32,073 nucleotides of DNA from Staphylococcus schweitzeri (GCF_002902405.1 NZ_PPQS01000044.1:2015-34087), one strand, 5' to 3'; numbered from the stretch's first letter, positions 1 to 8,068 are shown. Made by a program: numbers and translations. The notes: generated by a model not told the origin, from the sequence alone.

Positions 1-5
1 TTATT

Positions 6-79
<74 letters not shown>

Positions 80-86
80 GGTTTAT

Positions 87-161
87 GCGGGAGTAGTTCA
101 ACTTTTAGAACACGTTCCTTCCCGGAACGAGGTATAGGTGTAAATCCTATCTTCCGCTCCA
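87..161 (+). tRNA. tRNA-Gly (UCC), non-proteinogenic type, copy 1
   Basis: Acceptor stem GCGGGAG pairs with CTTCCGC and CCA is encoded. Anticodon stem CGTTC/GAACG closes loop CTTCCCG, giving anticodon UCC. The D loop is AACTTTTA, with no G18-G19, and the T loop is TGTAAAT instead of TTCRA. Both halves of the normal D-loop/T-loop contact are therefore lost. These are the known features of the S. aureus tRNA-Gly isoacceptors that bind EF-Tu poorly and supply glycine to the FemXAB ligases for pentaglycine bridges in peptidoglycan. The assignment to that group is inferred from these features and the tandem context. Confidence 0.9.
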
Positions 162-176
162 TAATTTAATAATAAT

Positions 177-251
177 GCGGGAGTATTTCAACTCTTAGAA
201 TACATTCCTTCCTGGAATGAGGTGTAGGTGTAAATCCTATCTTCCGCTCCA
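177..251 (+). tRNA. tRNA-Gly (UCC), non-proteinogenic type, copy 2 (most diverged)
   Basis: It has the same acceptor stem, UCC anticodon, T loop TGTAAAT and encoded CCA as copy 1. The anticodon stem is CATTC/GAATG, a compensatory G-C to A-T change against the other copies. Position 37 is T rather than C, the D loop is AACTCTTA without GG, and the D stem has a T10/T25 mismatch (TTTC against GAAT). The compensatory change argues for a functional RNA rather than a decaying pseudogene. It lies 15 nt after copy 1. Confidence 0.88.
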
Positions 252-264
252 TAATTTTATATTT

Positions 265-339
265 GCGGGAGTAGTTCAACTTTTAGAACACGTTCCTTCC
301 CGGAACGAGGTATAGGTGCAAATCCTATCTTCCGCTCCA
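265..339 (+). tRNA. tRNA-Gly (UCC), non-proteinogenic type, copy 3
   Basis: It is nearly identical to copy 1; the clear difference is T loop TGCAAAT, which restores C56 but still lacks T55. The D loop again lacks GG, the anticodon is UCC and CCA is encoded. It lies 13 nt after copy 2. All three copies are probably on one polycistronic tRNA transcript with tRNA-Cys and tRNA-Leu. Confidence 0.9.
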
Positions 340-377
340 TAAATACTTCCAAAGGGAAGTTTTTTGTTTACCATTAA

Positions 378-461
378 GCCGGTGTGGCGGAATTGGCAGA
401 CGCGCGGGACTCAAAATCCCGTTCCACTTGTGGAGTGTCGGTTCGACCCCGACCACCGGTA
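378..461 (+). tRNA. tRNA-Leu (CAA)
   Basis: Acceptor stem GCCGGTG (378-384) pairs with CACCGGT (454-460) with a terminal G-T pair. The anticodon loop CTCAAAA gives CAA. A long variable arm (TTCCACTTGTGGAG) marks it as class II, and the T arm is GTCGGTTCGACCCCGAC. CCA is not encoded, unlike in the four upstream tRNAs. Confidence 0.94.
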
Positions 462-494
462 TAATTAACTGTTATTTACATAACATAACGTACT

Positions 495-529
495 AGAAAC
501 CCTGTTTTTATGGGGTTTCTTTTTATTTT
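495..529 (+). terminator. Terminator of the tRNA operon
   Basis: A perfect 8-bp stem AGAAACCC (495-502) / GGGTTTCT (513-520) is followed by a T-rich tract. Confidence 0.85.
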
Positions 530-565
530 GGCTCTATGTCAAATGGGACTGATAAGTTCAATATT

Positions 566-605
566 GGAAGTTAGGCAACTAAACATTGCTTAACTTTCTT
601 TTTTT
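566..605 (+). terminator. Second terminator after the tRNA cluster
   Basis: An 11-bp stem AAGTTAGGCAA (568-578) / TTGCTTAACTT (586-596) with one G-T pair is followed by TCTTTTTTT. It either backs up the first terminator or ends a small transcript starting in between. Confidence 0.75.
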
Positions 606-945
606 GGTATTATGTTAACGATTATAGATAAATTATTTCTTTTATTTTTTCTATTAAAATATCTGTAAAAGTGCTATTTTATTATGCTTTATTGCAAGTC
701 TATTCATTTATTTATCTATATAGGATATGGGTATTTTTAATGTTTACGATTTATTAAATTAGTAGTCACTGGGTTTAATGATTATTATTTTAAATTTAGA
801 ATGACATTGATTAATGAGTAGATTGTTCAAGTTAATATTATTGCTTATCTAGATTGTTATATTTAGATTAAATTAACCAACTAATCATTGTTAAAGTTAA
901 TTAACTATAATATGATGAATTTAATGTTCAAATTGGAGGTCGTTT
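606..945. other. AT-rich intergenic region before the EIIC gene
   Basis: There is no ORF with a usable ribosome binding site and no recognised riboswitch. The only structured element is the palindrome at 895-906, listed separately. Confidence 0.6.
895..911 (+). promoter_or_regulatory. Palindrome overlapping a candidate -10 box of the EIIC gene
   Basis: AGTTAATTAACT (895-906) is a perfect 12-bp palindrome and its last base begins TATAAT (906-911). No good -35 is seen at 16-18 bp. The arrangement suggests an operator at the promoter, but this is inference from sequence alone. Confidence 0.35.
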
Positions 946-2007
946 ATGAGTAACGCTAAAAATGCTGAAAACAAACAATTTTTCAGTAAAATTTTAAATT
1001 CTATTGGAGCAGGTGTCGTTATAGCGCTCGTTCCGAATGCTTTGTTAGGTGAAGTATTAAAAATATTTAAAAGTGGTAATGAAATTTTAGAATTAACATA
1101 TCAGTTAGTAATATTAATTCAATCATTTATGGCATTTATTATTGGAGTTGTAGCTGCCCATCAATTTAAATTTAATGGCGCAGGTGCTGCAATAGTTGGT
1201 ACTTCTGCGATGATTGGCTCTGGGGCAGTAGTTTTTAATAACAATGGATTTATGTTAAAAGGAATAGGTGACATTATAAATACGAGTTTAGTTGTTATTA
1301 TTGCATGTCTTATATATATAATATTACAAAATAAACTTGGATCTTTTGAATTGATTATATTACCAGTTTTAATACCTATAGTTAGTGGGGGCATCGGTCT
1401 AATCACATTACCTTACATTCGAAAAATTACTCAAGCAATTGGAAATGTAATTCATTCATTTACAGACTTAAATCCATTATTAATGTCTATACTTATTAGT
1501 GTGGCATTTTCATTATTAATGGTAACACCAATATCGTTAGTTGCGATTGCAACAGCGATTAGTTTAAATGGACTAGGAAGTGGAGCAGCAAACTTAGGTA
1601 TTGTGGCTGCTTGCGTTACTTTCTTATTTGGTTCATTGCGTGTCAATTCTATTGGTGTAAATGCAGTTTTACTCATAGGGGCTGCAAAAATGATGATTCC
1701 AGTTTACTTGAAAAATTTAATTATTTCGATACCGTTGACTATAAATGGAATAATTACTGGAATCATTGCTTACGTTCTTCAGGTTAAAGGAACACCATTG
1801 TCTGCTGGATTTGGATATACTGGGTTAGTTGGGCCAATAAATGCATTCAACCGAATGACAGGTGATCCAACAATGAATATTATTTTATTAGCACTTGGTT
1901 ATTTTGTCATACCATTTGTATCGGCATTTATAGTTCATGAATTATGTAAAAAATTCATTCCTATATATTCTAATGATATATATAAATTTGAAGTTCCAAA
2001 ACAATAA
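946..2007 (+). CDS. PTS EIIC-type membrane transport protein (PTS_EIIC_2 family)
   Basis: The 353-residue protein is very hydrophobic, with about nine to ten membrane segments across residues 20-340 and a short soluble C-terminus. The Gly/Ala-rich helices, and the FGYTGLVGPINAF stretch around residues 289-301, fit the EIIC-like family annotated as PTS sugar transporter subunit IIC. No EIIA or EIIB domain is fused to it or encoded nearby, so it may be a stand-alone transporter or may borrow partners; the substrate is unknown. The start has a strong site, TTGGAGG, 9 bases upstream. A clear terminator follows, so it is probably monocistronic. Confidence 0.75.
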   Translation: MSNAKNAENKQFFSKILNSIGAGVVIALVPNALLGEVLKIFKSGNEILELTYQLVILIQSFMAFIIGVVAAHQFKFNGAGAAIVGTSAMIGSGAVVFNNNGFMLKGIGDIINTSLVVIIACLIYIILQNKLGSFELIILPVLIPIVSGGIGLITLPYIRKITQAIGNVIHSFTDLNPLLMSILISVAFSLLMVTPISLVAIATAISLNGLGSGAANLGIVAACVTFLFGSLRVNSIGVNAVLLIGAAKMMIPVYLKNLIISIPLTINGIITGIIAYVLQVKGTPLSAGFGYTGLVGPINAFNRMTGDPTMNIILLALGYFVIPFVSAFIVHELCKKFIPIYSNDIYKFEVPKQ

Positions 2008-2059
2008 TTTATAGCATAGCATTACGACAAAAATAAGTTTTAATATTTGATAAATATCG

Positions 2060-2100
2060 GCGTTACTGTCAATAAGACATTGATAGTAATGCTTTTTTTT
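2060..2100 (+). terminator. Terminator of the EIIC gene
   Basis: A 14-bp stem GCGTTACTGTCAAT (2060-2073) / ATTGATAGTAATGC (2079-2092) with G-T pairs is followed by eight T. Confidence 0.9.
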
Positions 2101-2157
2101 GATTAATTTTAAAATTTAAGAATAGTTCGGTATAATAGCAGATTTTATTAAGTGAGG

Positions 2158-2171
2158 ACTTTTTAAAAAGT
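2158..2171. repeat. Perfect 14-bp palindrome upstream of the glnP promoter
   Basis: ACTTTTTAAAAAGT lies between a TATAAT at 2131-2136 and the main glnP promoter at 2214-2242. It could be an operator; I do not recognise the binding factor. Confidence 0.3.
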
Positions 2172-2213
2172 AGCTTTTCTTTATATTGATAAAAATACGT
2201 TTATAAAATACTA

Positions 2214-2242
2214 TTGCATCAAAATGTATTAATATGTATAAT
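2214..2242 (+). promoter_or_regulatory. Sigma-A promoter of glnPQ
   Basis: TTGCAT (2214-2219), a 17-bp spacer and a perfect TATAAT (2237-2242), 30 bases before the glnP start. A second TATAAT at 2131-2136 lacks a good -35. Confidence 0.65.
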
Positions 2243-2272
2243 TATGAATATTAATTAGGGAGGGCTGTACAA

Positions 2273-3730
2273 ATGAAGTGTATATTTAGGGTTATATTAG
2301 TATTAGGTTTTTTATTAAGCAGTGCAATTATATATATCAACCCAATTGCACATGCTGAACAAGATCTGACTTGGGAAAAGATTAAAGAACGTGGAGAAAT
2401 TAGAGTTGGTCTTTCAGCAGATTATGCACCAATGGAATTTGAGCATACAGTAAATGGTAAGACAGAATATGCCGGCGTAGACATTGATTTAGCGAAAAAA
2501 ATTGCAAAAGATAATCATTTAAAATTAAAAATTGTAAACATGTCATTTGATAGTTTATTAGGAGCATTAAAAACTGGAAAAATAGATATTATTATTTCTG
2601 GTATGACATCAACACCTGAACGTAAAAAGCAAGTTGATTTTTCAGATTCATATATGATGACTAAAAATATTATGCTTGTTAAAAAGGATAAAGTGAACGA
2701 TTACAAAGATATTAAAGATTTTAATAATAAAAAAATAGGTGCTCAAAAGGGTACAGAACAAGAAAAAATTGCACAAACAGAAATTGAAAATGCTTCAATT
2801 ACTTCATTGAGCCGTTTACCAGACGTAATTTTAGCATTAAAAAGTGGAAAAGTGGAAGGTGCAGTGGTAGAAAAGCCGGTTGCAGAAGCATATTTAAAAC
2901 AAAATCCTAAATTAGGTATTTCAAATGTAAAATTTAATGAAGAAGAAAAAGATACAGTGATTGCAGTGCCAAAAGATTCACCAAAATTATTATCACAAAT
3001 TAATAAATCGATTAAAGATGTAAAGGATAAAGGACTTATTGATAAATATATGACCAATGCAGCAAATGCAATGAATGATGATAGTGGTTTTATCTCAAAA
3101 TATGGCAGCTTTTTCTGGAAAGGTATAAAAATAACAATATTAATTTCATTTATTGGTGTGGCATTAGGTTCAATTTTAGGAGCATTTATTGCTCTAATGA
3201 AATTAAGTAAGATTAAAATCATATCATGGATTGCCTCAATTTATATCGAAATTTTAAGAGGAACACCAATGTTGGTCCAAGTGTTTATCGTATTCTTTGG
3301 TATAACTGCTGCATTAGGATTAGATATTTCAGCATTAGTTTGTGGAACGATTGCTTTGGTCATTAATTCTTCAGCATATATTGCCGAAATTATTAGAGCA
3401 GGTATTAATGCTGTTGATAAAGGACAAATGGAGGCTGCTCGAAGTTTAGGTTTGAATTATGGACAAACGATGAAAAGTGTAATTATGCCACAAGCAATTA
3501 AAAATATTTTACCAGCTTTAGGTAATGAATTTGTTACTTTAATTAAAGAATCATCTATTGTGTCAACAATTGGAGTTGGAGAAATTATGTTTAATGCCCA
3601 AGTGGTTCAAGGCATTTCATTTGATCCATTCACACCATTACTAGTGGCAGCAGCATTATACTTTGTCTTAACATTTGTACTTACACGTATCATGAACATG
3701 ATTGAAGGGAGATTGAGCGCTAGTGATTAA
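2273..3730 (+). CDS. glnP: Glutamine ABC transporter, fused substrate-binding and permease protein
   Basis: The protein has 485 residues. Residues 1-28 form a signal sequence ending AHA. Residues about 33-262 are a periplasmic-binding-protein type 3 domain (polar amino-acid family, with YAPMEF near 51 and [13 protein letters not shown] near 105). Residues about 280-480 are the membrane permease domain with the EAA loop at 387-393 (EAARSLG), which docks on the ATPase. The fusion places the receptor on the outer membrane face and the pore in one chain, as in GlnP of other Firmicutes. The start has AGGGAGG 11 bases upstream. The stop overlaps the glnQ start by 8 nt. Glutamine as substrate comes from family knowledge; other polar amino acids cannot be excluded. 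Confidence 0.88.
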   Translation: MKCIFRVILVLGFLLSSAIIYINPIAHAEQDLTWEKIKERGEIRVGLSADYAPMEFEHTVNGKTEYAGVDIDLAKKIAKDNHLKLKIVNMSFDSLLGALKTGKIDIIISGMTSTPERKKQVDFSDSYMMTKNIMLVKKDKVNDYKDIKDFNNKKIGAQKGTEQEKIAQTEIENASITSLSRLPDVILALKSGKVEGAVVEKPVAEAYLKQNPKLGISNVKFNEEEKDTVIAVPKDSPKLLSQINKSIKDVKDKGLIDKYMTNAANAMNDDSGFISKYGSFFWKGIKITILISFIGVALGSILGAFIALMKLSKIKIISWIASIYIEILRGTPMLVQVFIVFFGITAALGLDISALVCGTIALVINSSAYIAEIIRAGINAVDKGQMEAARSLGLNYGQTMKSVIMPQAIKNILPALGNEFVTLIKESSIVSTIGVGEIMFNAQVVQGISFDPFTPLLVAAALYFVLTFVLTRIMNMIEGRLSASD

Positions 3731-4445
3731 AATAAACAATCTTAATAAAGTATTTGGGGATAATGAAGTTTTAAAAGATATCAATCTTGAAATCAATCAA
3801 GGGGAAGTAGTAGCAATAATAGGTCCATCTGGTAGTGGTAAAAGTACACTGTTAAGATGTATGAATTTATTAGAAGAACCTACTAAAGGACAAGTAATAT
3901 TTGAAGAAAATGATTTAACAAAAAAAGGAACACAAGTCGACAAATTGAGACAAAAGATGGGCATGGTTTTTCAAAACTTTAATTTGTTTCCACATAAAAA
4001 AGTTGTCGATAATATAATATTAGCACCTAAACTATTGAAAAAAGAAAATAATGAAGCATTAAATCAAGCAGCTATCTCACTTCTAGACAAAGTTGGGTTA
4101 AAAGAAAAAGCAAATGTATATCCAAATCAATTATCTGGTGGTCAAAAACAAAGGGTAGCAATTGCTAGGGCGTTAGCAATGCAACCAGATGTTATTTTAT
4201 TTGATGAACCAACTTCAGCATTAGATCCTGAGGTGGTTGGTGATGTATTAAAAGTAATGAAAGATCTAGCCAAAGAAGGTATGACCATGGTAGTTGTCAC
4301 ACATGAAATGGGCTTTGCCAAAGATGTCAGTGACAAAGTCATATTTATGGCGGATGGCGTCGTTGTAGAATCTGGAACTCCAAATGAAATATTCGAACAT
4401 CCACAACACGAAAGAACACAGAATTTCTTATCAAGGGTATTATAA
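3723..4445 (+). CDS. glnQ: Glutamine ABC transporter ATP-binding protein
   Basis: A 240-residue ABC ATPase of the polar amino-acid class. Walker A is GPSGSGKS (34-41), the Q-loop glutamine is Q84, the signature is LSGGQ (137-141), Walker B is ILFDE (158-162) and the switch histidine is H194. It energises the GlnP permease on the cytoplasmic face. The start is GTG and overlaps the glnP stop by 8 nt; AAGGGAG about 10 bases upstream, inside glnP, is the likely ribosome site, implying translational coupling. A strong terminator closes the two-gene operon. Confidence 0.92.
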   Translation: MIKINNLNKVFGDNEVLKDINLEINQGEVVAIIGPSGSGKSTLLRCMNLLEEPTKGQVIFEENDLTKKGTQVDKLRQKMGMVFQNFNLFPHKKVVDNIILAPKLLKKENNEALNQAAISLLDKVGLKEKANVYPNQLSGGQKQRVAIARALAMQPDVILFDEPTSALDPEVVGDVLKVMKDLAKEGMTMVVVTHEMGFAKDVSDKVIFMADGVVVESGTPNEIFEHPQHERTQNFLSRVL

Positions 4446-4455
4446 CTACACAACG

Positions 4456-4514
4456 AAGCTTGAATATATGATACGACAAATAAAGTTATATCATATATTC
4501 AAGCTTTTTATTTT
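4456..4514 (+). terminator. Terminator of glnPQ
   Basis: A perfect 18-bp inverted repeat (4456-4473 with 4489-4506) with a 15-nt loop, followed by TTTTTATTTT. The reverse strand has no comparable T-run directly at the stem, so it is mainly a plus-strand terminator. Confidence 0.9.
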
Positions 4515-4594
4515 AAAATTACGTGTAATGAAACCTCAATATGAATAATGGTTGTGTTAAAATAACATAGTATTATTTTATGGGGGGCAAACGA

Positions 4595-5725
4595 TTGGAT
4601 ACAAAGCAGTTAAAGCAAGATATCATTGATTATGCATATACAATTGGAATCGACAGTATTGGATTTACAACTGCAGATCCCTTTGATGAATTGAAGCAAA
4701 AGCTAGAAGTATATCATGCAAATGGTTATGCTTCAGGATTTGAAGAATCTGATATTGCTTTACGAACGGAGCCGAAATTATCCTTATCTACAGCAAGATC
4801 AATCATAGCAATTGCAGTTGGTTATCCTAACAAACTGAAAGGTGCGCCTAAGAGTGTTAGAGGAGACCGCAGAGGCTTATTTGCAAGAGCATCGTGGGGT
4901 CAAGATTATCATACAATTATGCGTAAACGGTTAGACATGTTGGCTACATTTATTGAGTCTAAAGTTCCAGATGTTGAAATAAAATCTATGGTAGATACGG
5001 GTGTATTATCAGATAGAGCCGTTGCAGAACGTGCAGGTTTAGGATTTGTTGGTCGCAATGGCTTTGTCATCAATCCTAAACTAGGAACGTGGACATATCT
5101 CGGTGAAATGTTAGTCAGTATACCTTTTGAACCTGATGATCCATTATTAGATAGCTGTGGCGATTGTACAATTTGTGTTGATCGTTGTCCAACAAGCGCA
5201 TTAGTTGGAAATGGCCAATTAAATAGTCAGAAATGTATTAGTTTTTTAACGCAAACAAAAGGATATATGCCAGATCAATATCGTTATAAAATTGGAAATA
5301 GACTTTATGGTTGCGATACATGTCAGCAGGTTTGTCCGAAAAATCGAGGTATTAACACAGAACAAGATGATATTATTTTAGAGCCAGAAATTTTAAAACC
5401 AAGGCTTGTACCGTTATTACGTATGTCTAATAAAGAATTCAAACAGACATATGGTCACCTTGCAGGTGCTTGGCGTGGTAAAAAGCCGATACAACGAAAT
5501 GCTATTTTAGCATTGGCGCATTTTAATGAAGTGGATGCAATTCCAGAATTAAAAAAAGTAGCAACTACTGATGAAAGACCTATGATTCGAGCAACTGCTT
5601 ATTGGGCAATTGGTCAAATTCTTGGTGATGACGCAAAAGAATTTATCCACGCAAATTATGAAAAAGAGGACGCGGAAGTCCAGCAGGAAATGATAAAAGG
5701 AATAGAAACAAGGAGAGAAAAGTAA
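4595..5725 (+). CDS. queG: Epoxyqueuosine reductase
   Basis: It catalyses the last step of queuosine synthesis, reducing epoxyqueuosine to queuosine at tRNA position 34 with cobalamin and two [4Fe-4S] clusters. The TTG at 4595 is preferred because GGGGGG lies 8 bases upstream; an in-frame ATG at 4580 has no ribosome site and would add five residues. From TTG the protein has 376 residues. Cluster ligands are C188, C191, C194, C198 (CGDCTICVDRCP) and C214, C240, C243, C247 (CDTCQQVCP). The VDTG motif carries the probable catalytic D134. Residues about 295-370 resemble the C-terminal HEAT-like repeats. One base separates it from trmL, forming a tRNA-modification pair. Confidence 0.9.
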   Translation: MDTKQLKQDIIDYAYTIGIDSIGFTTADPFDELKQKLEVYHANGYASGFEESDIALRTEPKLSLSTARSIIAIAVGYPNKLKGAPKSVRGDRRGLFARASWGQDYHTIMRKRLDMLATFIESKVPDVEIKSMVDTGVLSDRAVAERAGLGFVGRNGFVINPKLGTWTYLGEMLVSIPFEPDDPLLDSCGDCTICVDRCPTSALVGNGQLNSQKCISFLTQTKGYMPDQYRYKIGNRLYGCDTCQQVCPKNRGINTEQDDIILEPEILKPRLVPLLRMSNKEFKQTYGHLAGAWRGKKPIQRNAILALAHFNEVDAIPELKKVATTDERPMIRATAYWAIGQILGDDAKEFIHANYEKEDAEVQQEMIKGIETRREK

Positions 5726-5726
5726 T

Positions 5727-6197
5727 ATGACAAATCATATCGTTTTATATCAACCTGAGATTCCAGCTAATACTGGAAATATTGCACGTACGTGTGCAGG
5801 AACTAATACACATTTACATTTAATTAAGCCACTTGGTTTTAGAACGGATGATAAAATGTTAAAAAGAGCAGGCTTAGATTACTGGGAGTTTGTGAATATT
5901 ACTTATCATGAAAGTATTGAAGCATTTTTTGAATCAACAAGTGGCGAATACTTTTTATTAACAAAATTTGGTAAAAAGACTTATAGTGATTTTGATTTTT
6001 CAAGACAAGATAAAGATTATTACTTTATTTTTGGAAAAGAGACGACAGGATTACCAGATTGGGTGAAAGAAAAATATCAAGAAACAGCGTTAAGAATTCC
6101 TATGAGTGAACATATTCGTTCATTGAATTTATCAAATACTGCGGCGTTGCTAATTTATGAGGCATTGCGTCAACAAGATTTTCCAGAATTAAATTAA
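5727..6197 (+). CDS. trmL: tRNA (cytidine/uridine-34 2'-O)-methyltransferase
   Basis: A 156-residue SPOUT-class methyltransferase that methylates the wobble ribose of tRNA-Leu isoacceptors using S-adenosylmethionine. The motifs are PEIPANTGNIART near 10-21, the FGKETTGLP loop near 102-110 and the knot region RIPMSEHIRSLNLSN near 124-138. The length is typical of the minimal single-domain enzyme. It starts one base after the queG stop, with AGGAGA inside the queG end as ribosome site. One of its expected substrates, tRNA-Leu(CAA), is encoded earlier in this window. Confidence 0.9.
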   Translation: MTNHIVLYQPEIPANTGNIARTCAGTNTHLHLIKPLGFRTDDKMLKRAGLDYWEFVNITYHESIEAFFESTSGEYFLLTKFGKKTYSDFDFSRQDKDYYFIFGKETTGLPDWVKEKYQETALRIPMSEHIRSLNLSNTAALLIYEALRQQDFPELN

Positions 6198-6216
6198 AAT
6201 TTACCCATTTTCATTA

Positions 6217-6231
6217 TAAAAATGATTCTCA
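6217..6231. promoter_or_regulatory. Candidate Fur box upstream of the NagB-like gene
   Basis: TAAAAATGATTCTCA matches 11 of 14 positions of the symmetrical consensus TGATAAT-N-ATTATCA, with an especially good right half (ATTCTCA). It lies about 80 bp upstream of the promoter at 6272-6299. AT-rich DNA gives chance matches, so this is tentative. Confidence 0.3.
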
Positions 6232-6271
6232 AGTGCTATATTTAGAGTATAAGCATGTTAAAGTTAAATGG

Positions 6272-6299
6272 TTTGATATATTGAAAGTTAGGGTATAAT
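6272..6299 (+). promoter_or_regulatory. Promoter of the NagB-like gene
   Basis: TTTGAT (6272-6277), a 16-bp spacer and TATAAT (6294-6299). The gene starts 57 bases after the -10 box. Confidence 0.5.
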
Positions 6300-6355
6300 A
6301 GTTATTAATATCGCCGTTTTTATGTAAAATGCAAACTAAGAGGAGTGTAGAAATC

Positions 6356-6955
6356 ATGGCAATGAACTTTAAAGTCTTTGACAATAGTCAACTTGTAGCA
6401 GAATATGCTGCTGATATTATTAGAAAGCAATTTAACAATAATCCTACTACAATTGCAGGTTTTCATTTAGATACAGATCAAGCGCCAGTACTAGATGAAT
6501 TAAAGAAAAATGTTGAAAAACATGCTGTTGATTTTAGCCAAATAAATATTTTAGATTATGACGATAAAAAATCATATTTTGAAGCTTTAGGTGTTCCAGC
6601 AGGTCAAGTTTATCCAATTACGTATGAAAAAGATGCAATCGAATTAATCTCTGATAAGATTAAAACTAAAGAAAATAAAGGGAAATTAACATTACAAGTT
6701 GTTTCTATTGATGAGCAAGGTAAGTTAAATGTTAGTATTCGTCAAGGACTAATGGAAGCTAGAGAAATTTTCTTAGTAGTGACTGGTGCTAATAAACAAG
6801 ATGTAGTTGAAAAATTATATCAAGAAAATGGCAAAACAAGTTTTGAACCAGCTGATTTGAAAGCACATAGAATGGTTAATGTTATTCTTGATAAAGAAGC
6901 GGCTGCAGGTTTACCTGAAGATGTTAAAGCTTACTTTACGTCACGCTTTGCTTAA
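6356..6955 (+). CDS. NagB-fold (glucosamine-6-phosphate isomerase-like) protein, probably non-catalytic
   Basis: The start is ATG 6356, which has AGAGGAGT 9 bases upstream; an in-frame ATG 27 bases earlier lacks a site. The 199-residue product is shorter than true NagB (about 240-260). The C-terminal half matches the fold well: RQGLMEAREIFLVVTGANK around 128-146 and HRMVNVILDKEAA around 171-183 correspond to the 'leA...llvtG..K' and 'H.nv.vilD..A' blocks. The active-site DEY and GIGxDGHIAF motifs are absent; only ILDYDDKKSYF remains near 66. Family membership is a fair inference; catalytic activity is doubtful. It may form an operon with the short gene 24 bases downstream. Confidence 0.7.
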   Translation: MAMNFKVFDNSQLVAEYAADIIRKQFNNNPTTIAGFHLDTDQAPVLDELKKNVEKHAVDFSQINILDYDDKKSYFEALGVPAGQVYPITYEKDAIELISDKIKTKENKGKLTLQVVSIDEQGKLNVSIRQGLMEAREIFLVVTGANKQDVVEKLYQENGKTSFEPADLKAHRMVNVILDKEAAAGLPEDVKAYFTSRFA

Positions 6956-6979
6956 TTAAAAATTTATGAGGTATTGATT

Positions 6980-7132
6980 ATGTCTAAAGAAAAAAATCCA
7001 AAATTAAATTATCATGAAGAAGAAAATAGTATGGTAACTGATTTTGAAGATTTAAAAGAATTAGGTAAAGAAATGGAACAAATTTCAGATCAAAATGATC
7101 AAGAAAAGAATTCTGAAGAAGACAGTCAGTAA
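6980..7132 (+). CDS. Small acidic protein, function unknown
   Basis: A 50-residue ORF starting MSKEKNPKLNYHEEENSM, very rich in Glu, Asp, Lys and Gln, with no membrane segment. The ribosome site TGAGG lies 8 bases before the ATG. It follows the NagB-like gene by 24 bases and precedes a clear terminator, so it looks like the second gene of a two-gene operon. I recognise no domain; the composition suggests a largely disordered protein. Confidence 0.7.
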   Translation: MSKEKNPKLNYHEEENSMVTDFEDLKELGKEMEQISDQNDQEKNSEEDSQ

Positions 7133-7235
7133 AGTATTATATTTGTATAATATTCAGCTATTTATCATGCAACAATGAAAAGTATATATGATAAGATAGA
7201 ACCTATATCAAGTTGGGTTGATAATCTTAAATATG

Positions 7236-7269
7236 AAGTTAGGTAGCATTTTGTTACCTAGCTTTTTTT
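7236..7269 (+). terminator. Terminator after the NagB-like/small-protein operon
   Basis: Stem GTTAGGTA (7238-7245) / TACCTAGC (7255-7262) with one T-G pair, followed by seven T. Confidence 0.85.
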
Positions 7270-7281
7270 AATATATTCATA

Positions 7282-7442
7282 AAAGCTGATCTTCCGCTAG
7301 TTTCTATGTTTTGGGCCCCGTTTCCCCAACTTGCATTGCCTGTAGAAATTGGAAATCCAATTTCTCTGTGTTGGGGCCTCGCAGTCAACTACTGCCTTTA
7401 TAACATTGTAACGCCTAGGATATTGATTTATGTCCCAGACAC
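7282..7442 (-). repeat. STAR-type intergenic repeat, copy 1
   Basis: It contains TGGGGCCCCG-like cores, here TTTTGGGCCCCG (7309-7320) and TGTTGGGGCCTCG (7370-7382), around a hairpin GAAATTGGA/TCCAATTTC. A flank follows whose reverse complement reads GGCAGTAGTTGACT and CTGGGACATAAATC. This matches the S. aureus STAR family. The same parts occur in opposite order and orientation at 10145-10366, so the two copies are inverted relative to each other. Strand is given by that relative orientation. Confidence 0.8.
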
Positions 7443-7636
7443 AGTAATACATCAAAAATTCAATTTTAAATATTAAAACATAATTTAAACAGAGTTTATA
7501 ATCAATTACTCCAGATATATACAGATGAAGTCATCTATCAGTAATATTTTTAATGAAATTATTAAACCGCGTTTCTTAATATGCCAAGATTATGATATGC
7601 TATTGAAGAATGAAATTAGAGGAGAATAATACATAT
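7443..7636. other. Intergenic stretch before the membrane-protein gene
   Basis: It is AT-rich with no ORF. An in-frame ATG at 7610 has no ribosome site and sits upstream of the one at 7618-7625, so 7610-7636 is treated as leader. Confidence 0.5.
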
Positions 7637-8032
7637 ATGTTAGGAAAATACTGGATTCAATTATTGGTAGCAACAGTTATTACAAGTTTAATATCAATTA
7701 AAGCTTTTCCATTGGCAATTGGGGCATTATATCTACCTGTTATTTTCAAAGTAATAAAATTACAACTCAATTTATCAAAAGGATTAATCGATGATGTTAA
7801 TGCACAAACATTCATTAAAAGTAATCAATCAGGTATTGTAATAAGTGTAATTTGTTGTTTAATAATTACAGGAATATTGTATTATACACTAGATGGGTTT
7901 TATGCGAGTTTAACAGGCGTATTAGGTACGCTGGTTGCTCTAAATCCATACACTACAATTGTTAGTGCTGTATTATACATACTTACAGCTATTGCTACTG
8001 TTGAAGCTACTAAAACAAAGTATCGTAATTAA
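7637..8032 (+). CDS. Small integral membrane protein, function unknown
   Basis: From ATG 7637 the product has 131 residues. This start is chosen because AGAGGAG (7618-7624) can only serve an ATG downstream of it; spacing is 12 bases. There are about four hydrophobic segments, near residues 6-24, 26-44, 66-86 and 92-118, with a short charged C-terminus (TKTKYRN). I recognise no family. It stands alone between a STAR repeat and a terminator, inside the inverted-repeat pair that also encloses fumC. Confidence 0.65.
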   Translation: MLGKYWIQLLVATVITSLISIKAFPLAIGALYLPVIFKVIKLQLNLSKGLIDDVNAQTFIKSNQSGIVISVICCLIITGILYYTLDGFYASLTGVLGTLVALNPYTTIVSAVLYILTAIATVEATKTKYRN

Positions 8033-8068
8033 ACTTAGTTCAGCAACAACTAAATAATGATAGATGAC

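Noticed and set aside
87..339. The three tRNA-Gly copies as decaying pseudogenes
   Set aside because: Acceptor and anticodon stems are intact, CCA is encoded and copy 2 shows a compensatory pair change, so functional non-proteinogenic tRNAs are more likely.
2743..3222. A 159-codon open frame on the minus strand inside glnP
   Set aside because: It is fully antisense to a well-supported gene, has no ribosome site, and its composition follows from codon bias of glnP on the other strand.
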